Counted from the first letter of the stretch, positions 1-9,456 are shown. The stretch is DNA of 64,000 bases from Rhizobiaceae bacterium (GCA_017643025.1 JAEPOG010000005.1:248001-312000); one strand, 5' to 3'. Numbers and translations are program-made. Notes: generated from the letters alone by a model not told the origin.

Positions 1-69
1 GACTGAACAATCTTGGTGTCGGCGTCATGCCGCGCCATATGCTATTCTTGCGGCAATGGAGACATCGTC

Positions 70-1236
70 ATGAGCGCGTGCATCGTCGGCTGGGCCCATT
101 CGAAATTCGGCAAGTCCGAGGGCGAAACGCTTGAGGATATGATCGTCAAGGTCGCCGCGGACGCGATCGACCACGCTGGAATAGAACCCGACCAGATCGA
201 CGAGATCGTGCTGGGCCACTTCAACGCCGGCTTCTCGGCTCAGGACTTCACCGCGAGCCTCGTGCTGCAGGCGGACGACAGGCTGCGCTTCAAGCCGGCA
301 ACGCGGGTCGAAAACGCCTGCGCGACAGGCTCCGCCGCCGTGCGGCAGGGCAAGCGCGCCATCGACGCCAAGGCGGCGAAGGTGGTGCTGGTCGTCGGCG
401 CCGAACAGATGACGACTACGCCTGGTCCGGAAATCGGCAGGAACCTCCTGAAGGCTTCTTATCTGCCCGAGGACGGCGATACGCCGGCGGGCTTCGCTGG
501 CGTCTTCGGCAAGATCGCGCAGGCTTATTTCCAGCGCCACGGCGACCAGTCGGACGCGCTGGCAGCGATCGCCGCGAAGAACCACAAGAACGGCGTCGAA
601 AATCCCTACGCCCAGATGCGCAAGGATCTCGGCTTCGATTTTTGCCGGCAGGAGAGCGACAAGAATCCGTTCGTTGCCGGGCCGCTTAAGCGCACCGATT
701 GTTCGCTGGTGTCCGACGGTGCGGCCGCGCTCGTACTGGCCGATGTGGAGACCGCGCTCGGCATGAAGCGCGCCATCGCCTTCCGCGCCAACGAGCATGT
801 GCAGGACTTCCTGCCGATGTCGAAGCGCGACATCCTGCTGTTCGACGGGTGCGCCGAGGCCTGGTCGCGGGCGCTTGCCCATGCGCGGGTCAAGCTCGAC
901 GATTTGTCGTTCGTCGAGACGCATGACTGCTTCACCATCGCCGAATTGATTGAGTACGAGGCTATGGGCCTGGCACCGCGCGGCGAGGGTGCGCGGATCG
1001 CGCTCGAAGGCCAGACGGAAAAGAACGGACGCCTGCCCGTCAATCCGTCCGGCGGGCTGAAGGCCAAGGGTCATCCGATAGGCGCGACCGGCGTATCCAT
1101 GCATGTGCTGACATCGATGCAGCTTGCCGGCGAGGCCGGCGGCATCCAGATCGACGGCGCACAGCTTGGCGGCATCTTCAACATGGGTGGCGCCGCGGTG
1201 GCCAACTACGTGTCGATCCTCGAAAGAATCAAGTAG
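70..1236 (+). CDS. SCP2-type thiolase / acetyl-CoA acetyltransferase family protein
   Basis: This 388-residue protein belongs to the thiolase family, which condenses or cleaves acyl-CoA thioesters in the cytoplasm. The nucleophilic cysteine is in VENACATGSAA (about Cys84). A second conserved block is HDCFTIAE, and the C-terminal loop is GGLKAKGHPIGATG. This arrangement, with the HDCF block, resembles the SCP2/SCPx thiolase branch rather than classical PhaA or FadA. The start at 70 was chosen because GGAG lies at 58-61, eight bases upstream; an in-frame TTG at 13 has no such site. The substrate cannot be told from sequence. The next gene is convergent, three bases away. Confidence 0.85.
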   Translation: MSACIVGWAHSKFGKSEGETLEDMIVKVAADAIDHAGIEPDQIDEIVLGHFNAGFSAQDFTASLVLQADDRLRFKPATRVENACATGSAAVRQGKRAIDAKAAKVVLVVGAEQMTTTPGPEIGRNLLKASYLPEDGDTPAGFAGVFGKIAQAYFQRHGDQSDALAAIAAKNHKNGVENPYAQMRKDLGFDFCRQESDKNPFVAGPLKRTDCSLVSDGAAALVLADVETALGMKRAIAFRANEHVQDFLPMSKRDILLFDGCAEAWSRALAHARVKLDDLSFVETHDCFTIAELIEYEAMGLAPRGEGARIALEGQTEKNGRLPVNPSGGLKAKGHPIGATGVSMHVLTSMQLAGEAGGIQIDGAQLGGIFNMGGAAVANYVSILERIK

Positions 1237-1239
1237 CGG

Positions 1240-2010
1240 CTACTCGCCAGCCTTCGCGGCCATCGCGGCGGGGAACAGGCCTATCGTTCCCGCCGCAGGA
1301 ATCTTGACAGCCGGATTACGGAAATCGAACCCGGCCACCAGGCCCATAAAGTGAAGCTCAAGGCCTGAAACGCGGCCTGCAGCGAAGCCCAGCACACCAC
1401 CAAAGGTGACGTGCATATCGAAGGCCTCGTCTGACCAGTCGATATCGAATATCCCGGGCGCGAAGTCGCGGCCGGTGGCGTTCGGAGGCAGGTAGCCGCC
1501 GAATTCCGGCACCTCTCGCAGCACATGGGCAACGAAGGTATTCGAGTTCGGACCCGGCCAGATGCGGTAATCGCCGCGATGCGAAAACGGATAGTCGGCT
1601 ATCGCGGCCTCGATTTCCGGGATGAGCCGTTCGGCCTTCTCCCCATAGACCGCATGAACGATCCAGGGCGTGTTTGAATACCATCGCCCGTCCGCCGGAT
1701 AGTTATTGCGCCTGACCGGCGATCCCCACCCGACCTTGTCGTAGCGGTCGTAGCTGTTCGCGCCGGCTCTACGCGTCACGATCCAGCTGTGAACCGATAG
1801 CGCGCCCTTGAGCCCGCCGGTACGGGCGGCCATCAGATAGATGGCTGCTTCGCTGTCGGTTTCGACGGGTGGAAGCACGCCGCTCGCCGACCAGTCGGCG
1901 GCGCGCCAGCTTCCCGGACGCTCCTTGAACTGCCACCAGGCAATGGTCGCCAGCGACGGTGCGACGAAGACGATGATGATGCCCAGTAGAAGGCGCCTCA
2001 GATGGCGCAT
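1240..2010 (-). CDS. DUF3750 family membrane-anchored protein
   Basis: This 256-residue protein has one hydrophobic N-terminal segment (about residues 6-27), then a soluble, probably periplasmic, domain. The central part, with VHSWIVTRRAG, WPGPNSNTFVAHVLRE and LPPNATGRDF, matches what I know of DUF3750 proteins, which have no established function. The conserved PNSNTF motif and surrounding aromatic residues suggest an enzyme or binding fold, but this is not proven. It is divergent from the asparaginase gene, sharing an 80-base spacer, and ends three bases from the convergent thiolase gene. Confidence 0.75.
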   Translation of the reverse strand: MRHLRRLLLGIIIVFVAPSLATIAWWQFKERPGSWRAADWSASGVLPPVETDSEAAIYLMAARTGGLKGALSVHSWIVTRRAGANSYDRYDKVGWGSPVRRNNYPADGRWYSNTPWIVHAVYGEKAERLIPEIEAAIADYPFSHRGDYRIWPGPNSNTFVAHVLREVPEFGGYLPPNATGRDFAPGIFDIDWSDEAFDMHVTFGGVLGFAAGRVSGLELHFMGLVAGFDFRNPAVKIPAAGTIGLFPAAMAAKAGE

Positions 2011-2090
2011 CCATGAAAAGCCTTTGCGTTGCTCAGCGCGAAGGCATAGTTGCCCACAACCAAACTGCTAAGTGACTTTGTGGTGATCCT

Positions 2091-3107
2091 ATGGAGAACC
2101 CCGTTCTCGTTGAAGTCTTGCGCGGCGGTGTCGTGGAGAGCCGCCACCGCGGCGCGGTTGCAGCCTGCGATGGCGACGGCAGCGTTGTGCTGGAGATCGG
2201 CGAGGTTGCTCGTCCGGTCTTTCCGCGTTCGGCCGTGAAGGCGATCCAGGCGCTGCCGCTGATCGAAAGTGGAGCGGCCGACGCATACGGTTTCGGGGAC
2301 AGAGAAATTGCGCTCGCCTGCGCATCGCATTCCGGTGAGCCGGCGCATACCGAGACCGCTGCCGCGATGCTGAAGGCCGCCGGGCTGGACCGCACTGCAC
2401 TGGAATGCGGGGCGCACTGGCCGTCGTCGCACGATGCCACGGTCGAACTGGCCGGTAGGGGACGCTCGCCGACCGCGATACACAACAACTGCTCTGGCAA
2501 GCACAGCGGCTTCGTCTGCACCTGCGCGTATGAAGGCGTCGATCCGAAAGGCTATGTCGGCCGCAGCCACAAGTCGCAGCAATGGGTCGGCGAGGCGATG
2601 GAGGCGGTCACGGGGGCGCCGCACGGAGAGGACGTCTGCGGCATCGACGGCTGCTCGATCCCGACTTACGCCGTTCCCCTGACAAATCTTGCGCACGGCT
2701 TCGCGCGGATGGCGACGGGCAGCGGCCTGCCGGGAGAGCGAGCGAAGTCTGCGCGGCGCATCCTGTCGGCCTGCATGAACGAGCCGTTCTTCACCGCCGG
2801 CACCGGCCGCGCGGACACGAAACTCATGGAGGCAGGCAAGGGCCGCATCTTCACCAAGACCGGTGCCGAAGGGGTGTTCTGCGCAGCGCTTCCGGATCTT
2901 GGGCTCGGCATTGCGCTGAAATGCGATGACGGTGCAACGCGTGCAGCCGAAGTCATGGTGGCGGCAGTTCTGGCGCGTCTCCTGGGGGATGACAGCGAGT
3001 TGTCGGCTGCGGTCGGCGAGATGGCGGTACCGAAGCTGACCAACTGGAACGGGATAGAGGTCGGTGCATTGCGGCCGGTCGGCGAGCTGGCGTTTCAGCT
3101 GACCTGA
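2091..3107 (+). CDS. Class 3 (Rhizobium etli-type) L-asparaginase
   Basis: This 338-residue protein hydrolyses L-asparagine to aspartate and ammonia and belongs to the asparaginase II family (Pfam Asparaginase_II), unrelated to E. coli AnsA/AnsB. The Ser-x-x-Lys catalytic pair is in FPRSAVKAIQ (Ser47, Lys50). The metal-site residues are also present: NNCSGKH (Cys134, Lys137) and DGCSIPTY (Cys188). They fall one residue from the numbering of the inducible R. etli enzyme (Cys135, Lys138, Cys189). No signal peptide is seen, so it is likely cytoplasmic. Its 3' end overlaps the convergent Tat-protein gene by 13 bases. Confidence 0.88.
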   Translation: MENPVLVEVLRGGVVESRHRGAVAACDGDGSVVLEIGEVARPVFPRSAVKAIQALPLIESGAADAYGFGDREIALACASHSGEPAHTETAAAMLKAAGLDRTALECGAHWPSSHDATVELAGRGRSPTAIHNNCSGKHSGFVCTCAYEGVDPKGYVGRSHKSQQWVGEAMEAVTGAPHGEDVCGIDGCSIPTYAVPLTNLAHGFARMATGSGLPGERAKSARRILSACMNEPFFTAGTGRADTKLMEAGKGRIFTKTGAEGVFCAALPDLGLGIALKCDDGATRAAEVMVAAVLARLLGDDSELSAAVGEMAVPKLTNWNGIEVGALRPVGELAFQLT

Positions 3108-4468
3108 TTGCGCTCCACCAGTATGTTCGGGAAGCCCGAACCGCCGCTGCTTGCCAGATCGCCAGTCACAGCTTCCGTCCAGCGATGCCCGACGATCGCG
3201 CCATTCGCAGCCTTGTCGATGACATTGTCGGAAATGACCGCCGTTCCAGTGCCTTCCACGACCGAAACGGCGATGCCTTCGCCCACGTCGCGGATCACGT
3301 TGCCGGTCGCGACCACGTTGCGCATGAACGGCCCCCAGCCGATATGCATGCCGTAGCGCGGTGCGCTTTCGATGACATTGCCGGTGACGCTGGTGTCCGC
3401 CTCAACCGTGATGCCTACGCCGAACCCTGGCGGGTCGGCGGGGTAGGGGCCGGACGTTGCGAGGTTTCTCACCAGATTGCCGCTGCACACCGCCATGCGT
3501 CCGCCTTCGTTGAAGTTGACGATGGAGATGCCGTTGGCCGCGCCGTCGACGATGTTTGAGCTGATCACCGCGCCCTCGAACGAGAACTCCGCATAGATCG
3601 CCGTCTCGCCCGAGCGGGCGCAGTTGTTGCCGGTGATCTGGATATTGCTGGCGCTGTTGGCACGGATTGCCGAGAAGGTGCAGTCGGCGATCACGTTGCT
3701 GGCGACGATGACATTGCCTGCGCGGAACACGTTGATGCCATTGCCGAACGGTCCGGTGCCGCCATGCGCAGCATGGATGCGCTCGACGCGATTGCTGGAG
3801 ACGATGGTGCCGTCCTCGCCGATGGCGCTGCGATGGACGAGAATGCCGCCATTGTCGCAATCGCGGACGATGTTGCCTGTAATCTGAAGGCCTGACGAGT
3901 CGGTCGCCCAAATCGCGGCTTCTGCGGCGGTAGCTACGTTAGTGCGCTCGATGCGCCCGCCGCACCCGGCCAGCACAATGCCGTATTTGCCGCTCCCAGT
4001 GACCACGCAATTGTCGACGGCGACATGCGGAACACCTGACAGGTCGATCAACCCTCGAACACTGTCGCTGAGCGATCGTCGGCCGCCCTCGAAGGTAATG
4101 CCTGTGAATTCTATGCGCTCGCCAGCCTGGCCGGAGAGTAGGAAATTTTCACTGTTGAACAGAATTCGCGTCGCGCCGGGTACGCCGACGAGGCGGACTC
4201 GCGCCGGCAGCCTTATCCCGCCGACAACGTAGCTGCCGGCGGGAAGGAAGACGGACATGTCGGCGTCGCTGGCTTCGTCGAGCATCGCCTGAAAGGCGCT
4301 GCTTTGGTCCACGGGCGCGTTGGCGAAGACCCCGAAATCGGAGGCTTCGATCGAGGCGCGTGGCTGTGTGGATTGATCGCCGGACGCGCTGGCGGCGACG
4401 GGCGATACGGCAATTGCTGCCATCCCCGTCGAAAAACCCAGGAATCGCCGTCTGTTCCACATCGGCAC
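3095..4468 (-). CDS. Tat-exported parallel beta-helix repeat protein (TIGR03808-like)
   Basis: This 457-residue protein begins with MPMWNRRRFLGFSTG, a clear twin-arginine signal followed by a hydrophobic stretch and an Ala-rich cleavage region, so it is exported folded. The rest is made of short repeats rich in Asn, Val and Ile (for example ITGNIVRDCDNGGI and VIASNVIADCTFSAI), typical of right-handed parallel beta-helix (pectate lyase-like) proteins. The combination matches the rhizobial family TIGR03808. Such folds often bind or cleave polysaccharide, but no catalytic residues can be assigned. Its stop lies inside the end of the convergent asparaginase gene. Confidence 0.8.
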   Translation of the reverse strand: MPMWNRRRFLGFSTGMAAIAVSPVAASASGDQSTQPRASIEASDFGVFANAPVDQSSAFQAMLDEASDADMSVFLPAGSYVVGGIRLPARVRLVGVPGATRILFNSENFLLSGQAGERIEFTGITFEGGRRSLSDSVRGLIDLSGVPHVAVDNCVVTGSGKYGIVLAGCGGRIERTNVATAAEAAIWATDSSGLQITGNIVRDCDNGGILVHRSAIGEDGTIVSSNRVERIHAAHGGTGPFGNGINVFRAGNVIVASNVIADCTFSAIRANSASNIQITGNNCARSGETAIYAEFSFEGAVISSNIVDGAANGISIVNFNEGGRMAVCSGNLVRNLATSGPYPADPPGFGVGITVEADTSVTGNVIESAPRYGMHIGWGPFMRNVVATGNVIRDVGEGIAVSVVEGTGTAVISDNVIDKAANGAIVGHRWTEAVTGDLASSGGSGFPNILVERNQVS

Positions 4469-4540
4469 AAGCCTCCGGTTTGCAGCTCAAACGCTGCAGA
4501 AACCGTGCCAGCCAAGGGTTCTAATGTGTCTGGCGCCCTG

Positions 4541-5959
4541 TCAGGCGGCTTCGCCGACGAGTTCGTCTATGCGCAAAACCGGCAGAGGATTGCAGAAAAT
4601 CGTGCCGTCGGGGGGCGAAGGCTCGGCAGGCGGCGGAGCGATGTCGATTTCGGGAATATCGGGCGTCGGGTGCAGCGTCGTGCCGACGATTGCCTGTTCG
4701 CCGTCGCGCAGCCGTGCCGCCTTGGTCTCGCGGGCCTCGGCGATGCGCTGCTGGATACGCCCGTCGAGTACGCTGCGCAGTATGCCGCCTTCGGATTCGA
4801 TCGCCTGGAACTCTGCCCACGCGGCTTCGGCCATCGATGCGGCCAAGGCGTCGATTTCGGAGTCCGAAATGGTAGTGTCGGCGGGCAGATACGCCCCCGC
4901 TTCGTGGCCGAGCACGAGCGGCGTGTTGCGCGCAATGCGCCGCGCCCGTGCGTCGGGCAGACCATGCGGCTGCGTGTGCGGGATGACTGAGATCGAATCC
5001 GCTCCTCCGCGCATTGCCGAGAAACAGGCGACCGTGTTGCGCAGGACGTTGGACTCGGGATCGCGGACGGTGAGCATCCTGTAGGAGGTTTCCGCATGGA
5101 TCGCCGGCGGCATGTCGGGCACGGCGTATTGTTCGAGCAGCCGCTTCCAGAGCAAACGCAGCGCTCTGAGTTTGGCAACGGAGGCGGCATGTTCCTGATC
5201 GACGCTTACCGCGAAGCCGATATGGGCGGCAGCGTACAATACCGGCTGCCGAGCTTCCTCGAACATCCTCAGATGGGTGGTGGCAGAGGCCAGCATGATG
5301 CCGAGTTCCTGCGCTGCTGTTGCGCCGGAGTTGTGAAACACGCGTCCGTCGGCTTCGAGCAGGATGCCGGGAACGCCGAGTGCAAAGAAATGGCCCAGCG
5401 ACTGGGGCAACGAGGCTAGCAGCGCCTCGATGGACATCCGGAGCCGACCCGTGCCTGCGAAGGTGGCGGCCGGGTCGATGCCGAAGGAGATGTCGAGGCG
5501 TGACGGGTCGATCTTGCGTTCGCTGAGAATACGCACGAGCCAATCGACCGAGGCGCGGCTTTGCGGATGCAGGTCGAGCCGCAAATGGGTGCGGGCTATC
5601 GGGATGTCGCGCAACGCCGCGGTGAGGGCCTCGGGTCGCGCGGGCAATCCGTAGCCGAAGGCGTTCGGTGCACCCTCGAACACGATCGCAATGCCGCCGG
5701 CGCCCTGCGCGATGTCCTCCAGCGCCTGCGCGTTGGCGCGCTCGGGGTCGCGATCATCAATGCGTTGGACGATCCGCGGCGTACGGGCGGGAGATTTCGA
5801 CGTTTTGGGCTCGGCTGCTTCGCTCTTGTCGCCGTTGTCCGCGGCGTGGGGCTGCGGAGCGTCGTCGTCGGATCCATGCCAAACGGCACGAGCTTTCGGG
5901 CTGCGCGCGGCGCGCCCGGGCACAGTACTGTTACCTTGACCGATCGTGGACGAGATCAT
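4541..5959 (-). CDS. Methylmalonyl-CoA mutase small (beta) subunit-like protein
   Basis: This 472-residue protein resembles the non-catalytic small subunit of methylmalonyl-CoA mutase. From about residue 60 it shows the TIM-barrel pattern of that family, including QALEDIAQGAGG, the segment around FHNSGATAAQELG, and ETSYRMLTVRDPESNVLRNT. No C-terminal B12-binding motif (DxHxxG) is seen. The first 60 residues are unusual: a low-complexity, Ala/Ser/Lys/Asp-rich stretch instead of the usual N-terminal segment. The start is well supported by GGAGG seven bases upstream. No large-subunit gene is adjacent. The role, perhaps a stabilising partner for a mutase encoded elsewhere, is inferred. Confidence 0.75.
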   Translation of the reverse strand: MISSTIGQGNSTVPGRAARSPKARAVWHGSDDDAPQPHAADNGDKSEAAEPKTSKSPARTPRIVQRIDDRDPERANAQALEDIAQGAGGIAIVFEGAPNAFGYGLPARPEALTAALRDIPIARTHLRLDLHPQSRASVDWLVRILSERKIDPSRLDISFGIDPAATFAGTGRLRMSIEALLASLPQSLGHFFALGVPGILLEADGRVFHNSGATAAQELGIMLASATTHLRMFEEARQPVLYAAAHIGFAVSVDQEHAASVAKLRALRLLWKRLLEQYAVPDMPPAIHAETSYRMLTVRDPESNVLRNTVACFSAMRGGADSISVIPHTQPHGLPDARARRIARNTPLVLGHEAGAYLPADTTISDSEIDALAASMAEAAWAEFQAIESEGGILRSVLDGRIQQRIAEARETKAARLRDGEQAIVGTTLHPTPDIPEIDIAPPPAEPSPPDGTIFCNPLPVLRIDELVGEAA

Positions 5960-6204
5960 CTAGCCTCCAGATCAGGGCGACAATCGCCGGCAAAGCGGGA
6001 AGCGTGACGACCGGCAGGTTCGATGAGCCCCAGTCGCTGAAGCAGCGTCCCGCCCGCATGCGTGGCCTGCTCCATGGACATTACGGGCACGGCGCGCCCG
6101 CCGCAATCGCGAATTGTGTCCAGCCGCATCAATCCTTGTGCTGGCACGACCGGCCTGACTATAGAATGACCGGAATGCGCCCGCGCCAACGGAGCCTTTT
6201 GACA

Positions 6205-7764
6205 ATGAGCGACGAACTAAGCCTCTTTATCGGTGCGAGCCGTATGCCCGACGACAGCTATCAGCAGGCTGAGTCGCTTTTGCTCAAATATGCCAACCGG
6301 CACGGGGTCGTTACCGGCGCGACGGGCACAGGCAAGACCGTGACATTGCAGGTTCTGTCGGAGGGATTCTCGAATGCCGGCGTGCCGGTCTTCTGTGCGG
6401 ACGTGAAGGGGGACCTGTCGGGCATCGCAGTGATGGGCGAGGAAAAGGACTTCCTCACCGCACGCGCCAATACGATCCGGCTTGAACCTTACGAAATGCA
6501 GGAATTCCCGGTGATCTTCTGGGACCTGTTCGGCGAGAAAGGGCATCCGGTCCGCGCCACAGTCTCGGAGATGGGGCCGTTGCTGCTGTCGCGGCTGATG
6601 AGCCTGACCGAAGCGCAGGAAGGCGTGATGAACATCGCTTTCCGCATCGCCGACGAGGAAGGTCTGCTTCTGCTCGACCTCAAGGACCTGCAGGCGCTGC
6701 TTTCCAATCTTGCGGAGCGCTCGCAGGAGATATCCGCGCGCTACGGTAACGTCTCCAAGCAGTCGGTCGGCGCGATCCAGCGTTCCCTGCTTATCCTTGA
6801 GGACCAAGGGGGCGAACACTTCTTCGGCGAGCCTGCGCTGAGGCTGGCGGACATCATGCGCACGACGCCGGATGGCCGTGGCGCCATCAGCGTGCTCGCC
6901 GCAGACAAACTGATGATGAACCCGAGGCTCTACGCGACTTTTCTGCTTTGGCTTCTATCGGAGCTCTTCGAGGAGCTGCCGGAGGTCGGCGACCCGGACA
7001 AGCCGCGACTGGTTTTCTTCTTCGACGAAGCGCACCTCCTGTTCGACGAGGCGCCGCCGGCGCTCATTGAGCGAGTTGAACAGGTCGTTCGCCTGATTCG
7101 CTCCAAGGGTGTCGGCGTATTCTTCGTTACGCAGAACCCGCTGGATGTGCCGGAAAGGGTGCTTTCGCAGCTGGGTAACCGCATTCAGCACGCGCTGCGC
7201 GCTTACACGCCGCGCGAGGAAAAGGCGGTGCGGACGGCGGCGGATACGTTCCGGCCCAACCCGGACTTCAACACGTTCGAGACGATAACAAAGCTCGGCG
7301 TGGGCGAAGCGCTAGTGTCGACGCTTCAGGCCAAGGGCATCCCGTCCATCGTGCAGCGGACGCTCATCCGCCCGCCGTCGTCCCGCATGGGGCCGATCTC
7401 GGAGGAAGAACGGCGCAAGATCCTGGCCGTGAGCCCGGTCGCGGCTCAGTATGACGAGACGATCGACCGCGAATCGGCGTTCGAGAAGCTTCAGAAGCGG
7501 GCCGAAGACGCGGCAAAGGCGGCCGAGGAAGCAAGGTTGCGCGAAGAGAGGGAACTCGAGGACGACGAGCGCGAAGGCTCTCGCTGGCGGTTGCCGGATT
7601 TCGGCGACAGCGACCGCAGCCGATCACGCACGCGTTCGACTCGCCCCCGCAGATCAAACAGGCAAACAGTCACCGAAGCGGCCATCAAGTCGGTCGTGCG
7701 ATCTGTGGGCTCGTCGCTCGGCCGCGCGCTGGTGCGCGGCATCCTCGGAAGCCTCAAGCGCTGA
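6205..7764 (+). CDS. HerA-like ATPase, DUF853 (YjgR) family
   Basis: This 519-residue P-loop ATPase belongs to the DUF853/YjgR branch of the HerA-FtsK family. Walker A is GATGTGKT (residues 38-45) and Walker B is LVFFFDEAHLLF. VFFVTQNPLDVPERVLSQLG resembles the sensor region of HerA helicases. The last 90 residues are a charged tail (Glu/Arg-rich helix, then an Arg/Ser-rich patch) that could bind nucleic acid or a partner. The frame is open far upstream to 5668, but homology and the context (GGAG at 6191-6194, ATG at 6205) place the start here. The cellular role of this family is not settled. It is divergent from the mutase-like gene. Confidence 0.85.
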   Translation: MSDELSLFIGASRMPDDSYQQAESLLLKYANRHGVVTGATGTGKTVTLQVLSEGFSNAGVPVFCADVKGDLSGIAVMGEEKDFLTARANTIRLEPYEMQEFPVIFWDLFGEKGHPVRATVSEMGPLLLSRLMSLTEAQEGVMNIAFRIADEEGLLLLDLKDLQALLSNLAERSQEISARYGNVSKQSVGAIQRSLLILEDQGGEHFFGEPALRLADIMRTTPDGRGAISVLAADKLMMNPRLYATFLLWLLSELFEELPEVGDPDKPRLVFFFDEAHLLFDEAPPALIERVEQVVRLIRSKGVGVFFVTQNPLDVPERVLSQLGNRIQHALRAYTPREEKAVRTAADTFRPNPDFNTFETITKLGVGEALVSTLQAKGIPSIVQRTLIRPPSSRMGPISEEERRKILAVSPVAAQYDETIDRESAFEKLQKRAEDAAKAAEEARLREERELEDDEREGSRWRLPDFGDSDRSRSRTRSTRPRRSNRQTVTEAAIKSVVRSVGSSLGRALVRGILGSLKR

Positions 7765-7766
7765 GG

Positions 7767-8477
7767 TCAGGCGACGCCGAATCCCGAGCCGACAACGATC
7801 GGTGAGCCCGGCTTCACGCGCTCGTAGAGATCGATCACATCTTGGTTGATCATGCGCACACAGCCCGACGACACTGACTGCCCGATTGACCACCATTCCG
7901 GCGAGCCGTGCACGCGGTAGAGCGTGTCGACGCCATCCTGGAAGATGTAGTGGGCGCGCGCGCCGAGCGGGTTGTCGAGGCCGGGTGGCATACCGCCATT
8001 GGCGGCGCTGTACCGCTCAAGTTCTGGCTTGCGCAGGATCATTTCGGCAGGCGGCGTCCAGGTCGGCCACTTCTTCTTCCACTGGATAACCGCGGAGCCG
8101 GCCCACTCAAACCCTGCACGGCCTAGGCCCACGCCGTATCGCATCGCGCGTCCGCCGGACATGACATGGTAGAGGAAGTGGGAAGAGGTATCGACCACGA
8201 CCGTGCCGGGCGCCTGTCCGGTCGGATCGCGTACTTCCTGACGGTAGTAGCGTGAATTGAGCTTTTCAATCGGCACCGCCGGGATGACGAACCCGCCATC
8301 GGTCATTTGGCCGTACATCGCCGCGTAGTGCGGTGTGGCCGGTGGTGGCGCCGGCGGTTCCGGCGGCGGGTCGCGGCGCGTCGTACAGGCCGCCAGAAAT
8401 GAGGCCGCACCGATGGCAGATGCGCCGAGGAATCCGCGCCTCGATATGGGCGCATCATGGTCATTGAAATGCGTCAT
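7767..8477 (-). CDS. L,D-transpeptidase (YkuD) with Tat signal and lipobox
   Basis: This 236-residue protein carries a YkuD domain, which forms 3-3 peptidoglycan cross-links or attaches proteins to peptidoglycan. The catalytic motif is HGSPEWWSIGQSVSSGCVRM, with the nucleophilic cysteine in SGCVRM. The N terminus reads ISRRGFLGAS, a twin-arginine motif, then FLAACTT, a lipobox, followed by a Pro-rich linker. It is therefore probably a Tat-dependent lipoprotein. ATG at 8477 is preferred over the upstream ATGs because AGGA sits close upstream and the Tat signal then begins near residue 10. It ends two bases from the convergent ATPase gene. Confidence 0.87.
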   Translation of the reverse strand: MTHFNDHDAPISRRGFLGASAIGAASFLAACTTRRDPPPEPPAPPPATPHYAAMYGQMTDGGFVIPAVPIEKLNSRYYRQEVRDPTGQAPGTVVVDTSSHFLYHVMSGGRAMRYGVGLGRAGFEWAGSAVIQWKKKWPTWTPPAEMILRKPELERYSAANGGMPPGLDNPLGARAHYIFQDGVDTLYRVHGSPEWWSIGQSVSSGCVRMINQDVIDLYERVKPGSPIVVGSGFGVA

Positions 8478-8637
8478 CGGTCCTGCCGGTGCCTGGTGCA
8501 TTGTCCCCACGCGTGGAAGTCGCGCGCTGTCCGGCCCACCCCGAACACCGCGGATTCTGCCGGATTCTTGGTGAATGAAATGCTAATTCGCGGCAATTAG
8601 CCTTCGGCGCTTCGAACGGCAAGAGTATGGCCGGCTA

Positions 8638-9315
8638 TCACGAAGCCGTGACGAGACCATCGAGGGAAGGGAGGATGAGCGCCGGTTTGAGATCCGGATA
8701 TTCGTCCGGCTGGCCGCTTCGGTTGACCCACACCGTGCGGAAGCCAAATTTCGTCGCGCCGGCAATGTCCCACCGGTTGGACGACTGGAACGAGATATTG
8801 GCCGGGTAAAGGCGCCATGAAGTGGTCACCAGGTCGTAGACGCCCGGATCGGTCTTGAATCGCCGAATGCCGTCGACAGAAAAGATCTCGTCTATGAACG
8901 GTTCCAGAGCCGCCGACCGCACCGCCGCTTCCAGCATGGCCGGCGAGCCGTTGGACAGGATGGCTACCCGTGCGCCGTCGGACTTGATTGCGCGCAGGAT
9001 GCGCGGCACTTCTTCGTAGCAGTCAAGCTTCCAGTAGGCATCGAGCAGCTTGGCGCGCAGGCTCTTGTCGGCCGTCGGCACCTTCTCGAACGCATAGTCG
9101 AGCGCCTGCTCGGTCAATGCCCAGAAATCCTGATACGCGCCCATAAGGGTACGCACCCAGGAATATTCAAGCTGCTTCGCCCGCCAAATCTCGGATAGCT
9201 GCTGGCCGTCCGGGCCGATCTCACCGGCAAATTTCCGTACCGCTGCGTGTACATCAAACAACGTGCCATAGGCATCGAATACATAGGCCGAGTGGGAGAG
9301 CGCGGAGCGGTTCAT
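8638..9315 (-). CDS. Haloacid dehalogenase type II (HAD superfamily hydrolase)
   Basis: This 225-residue HAD hydrolase resembles (S)-2-haloacid dehalogenases, which replace a 2-halo substituent with hydroxyl through an aspartyl ester. Motif I is YVFDAYGTLFDV with the nucleophilic Asp. Motif II is VAILSNGSP, and motif III/IV is in RRFKTDPGVYDLV and SSNRWDIAGATKFGFRTVWVNR. FDAYGTLFD and the Trp-Asp-Ile-Ala-Gly block are typical of the L-2-haloacid dehalogenase branch. The start ATG at 9315 removes a short Arg-rich extension. Physiological substrates of such chromosomal copies are often unknown. Confidence 0.85.
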   Translation of the reverse strand: MNRSALSHSAYVFDAYGTLFDVHAAVRKFAGEIGPDGQQLSEIWRAKQLEYSWVRTLMGAYQDFWALTEQALDYAFEKVPTADKSLRAKLLDAYWKLDCYEEVPRILRAIKSDGARVAILSNGSPAMLEAAVRSAALEPFIDEIFSVDGIRRFKTDPGVYDLVTTSWRLYPANISFQSSNRWDIAGATKFGFRTVWVNRSGQPDEYPDLKPALILPSLDGLVTAS

Positions 9316-9456
9316 GGCCCGGCACGTTGAACGCAACGCGCCGTGCGGGTCAAGCCACGCCCCCTGGCATTACCGTTTCCGGTGGCACGGCAATTGACGC
9401 GGCGGTTGAAAGCATCTTCCATGCCGCCATCGCCAACAGCAGGAACGTCGCCGACC

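Noticed and set aside
25..1104. Reverse-strand frame of 359 codons
   Set aside because: It is antisense to the thiolase gene, which has intact motifs and a ribosome site.
5668..6204. Extended N terminus of the HerA-like ATPase
   Set aside because: The open frame runs upstream into the divergent mutase-like gene; the extra residues are Arg-rich and unlike the family, and ATG 6205 fits the known N terminus.
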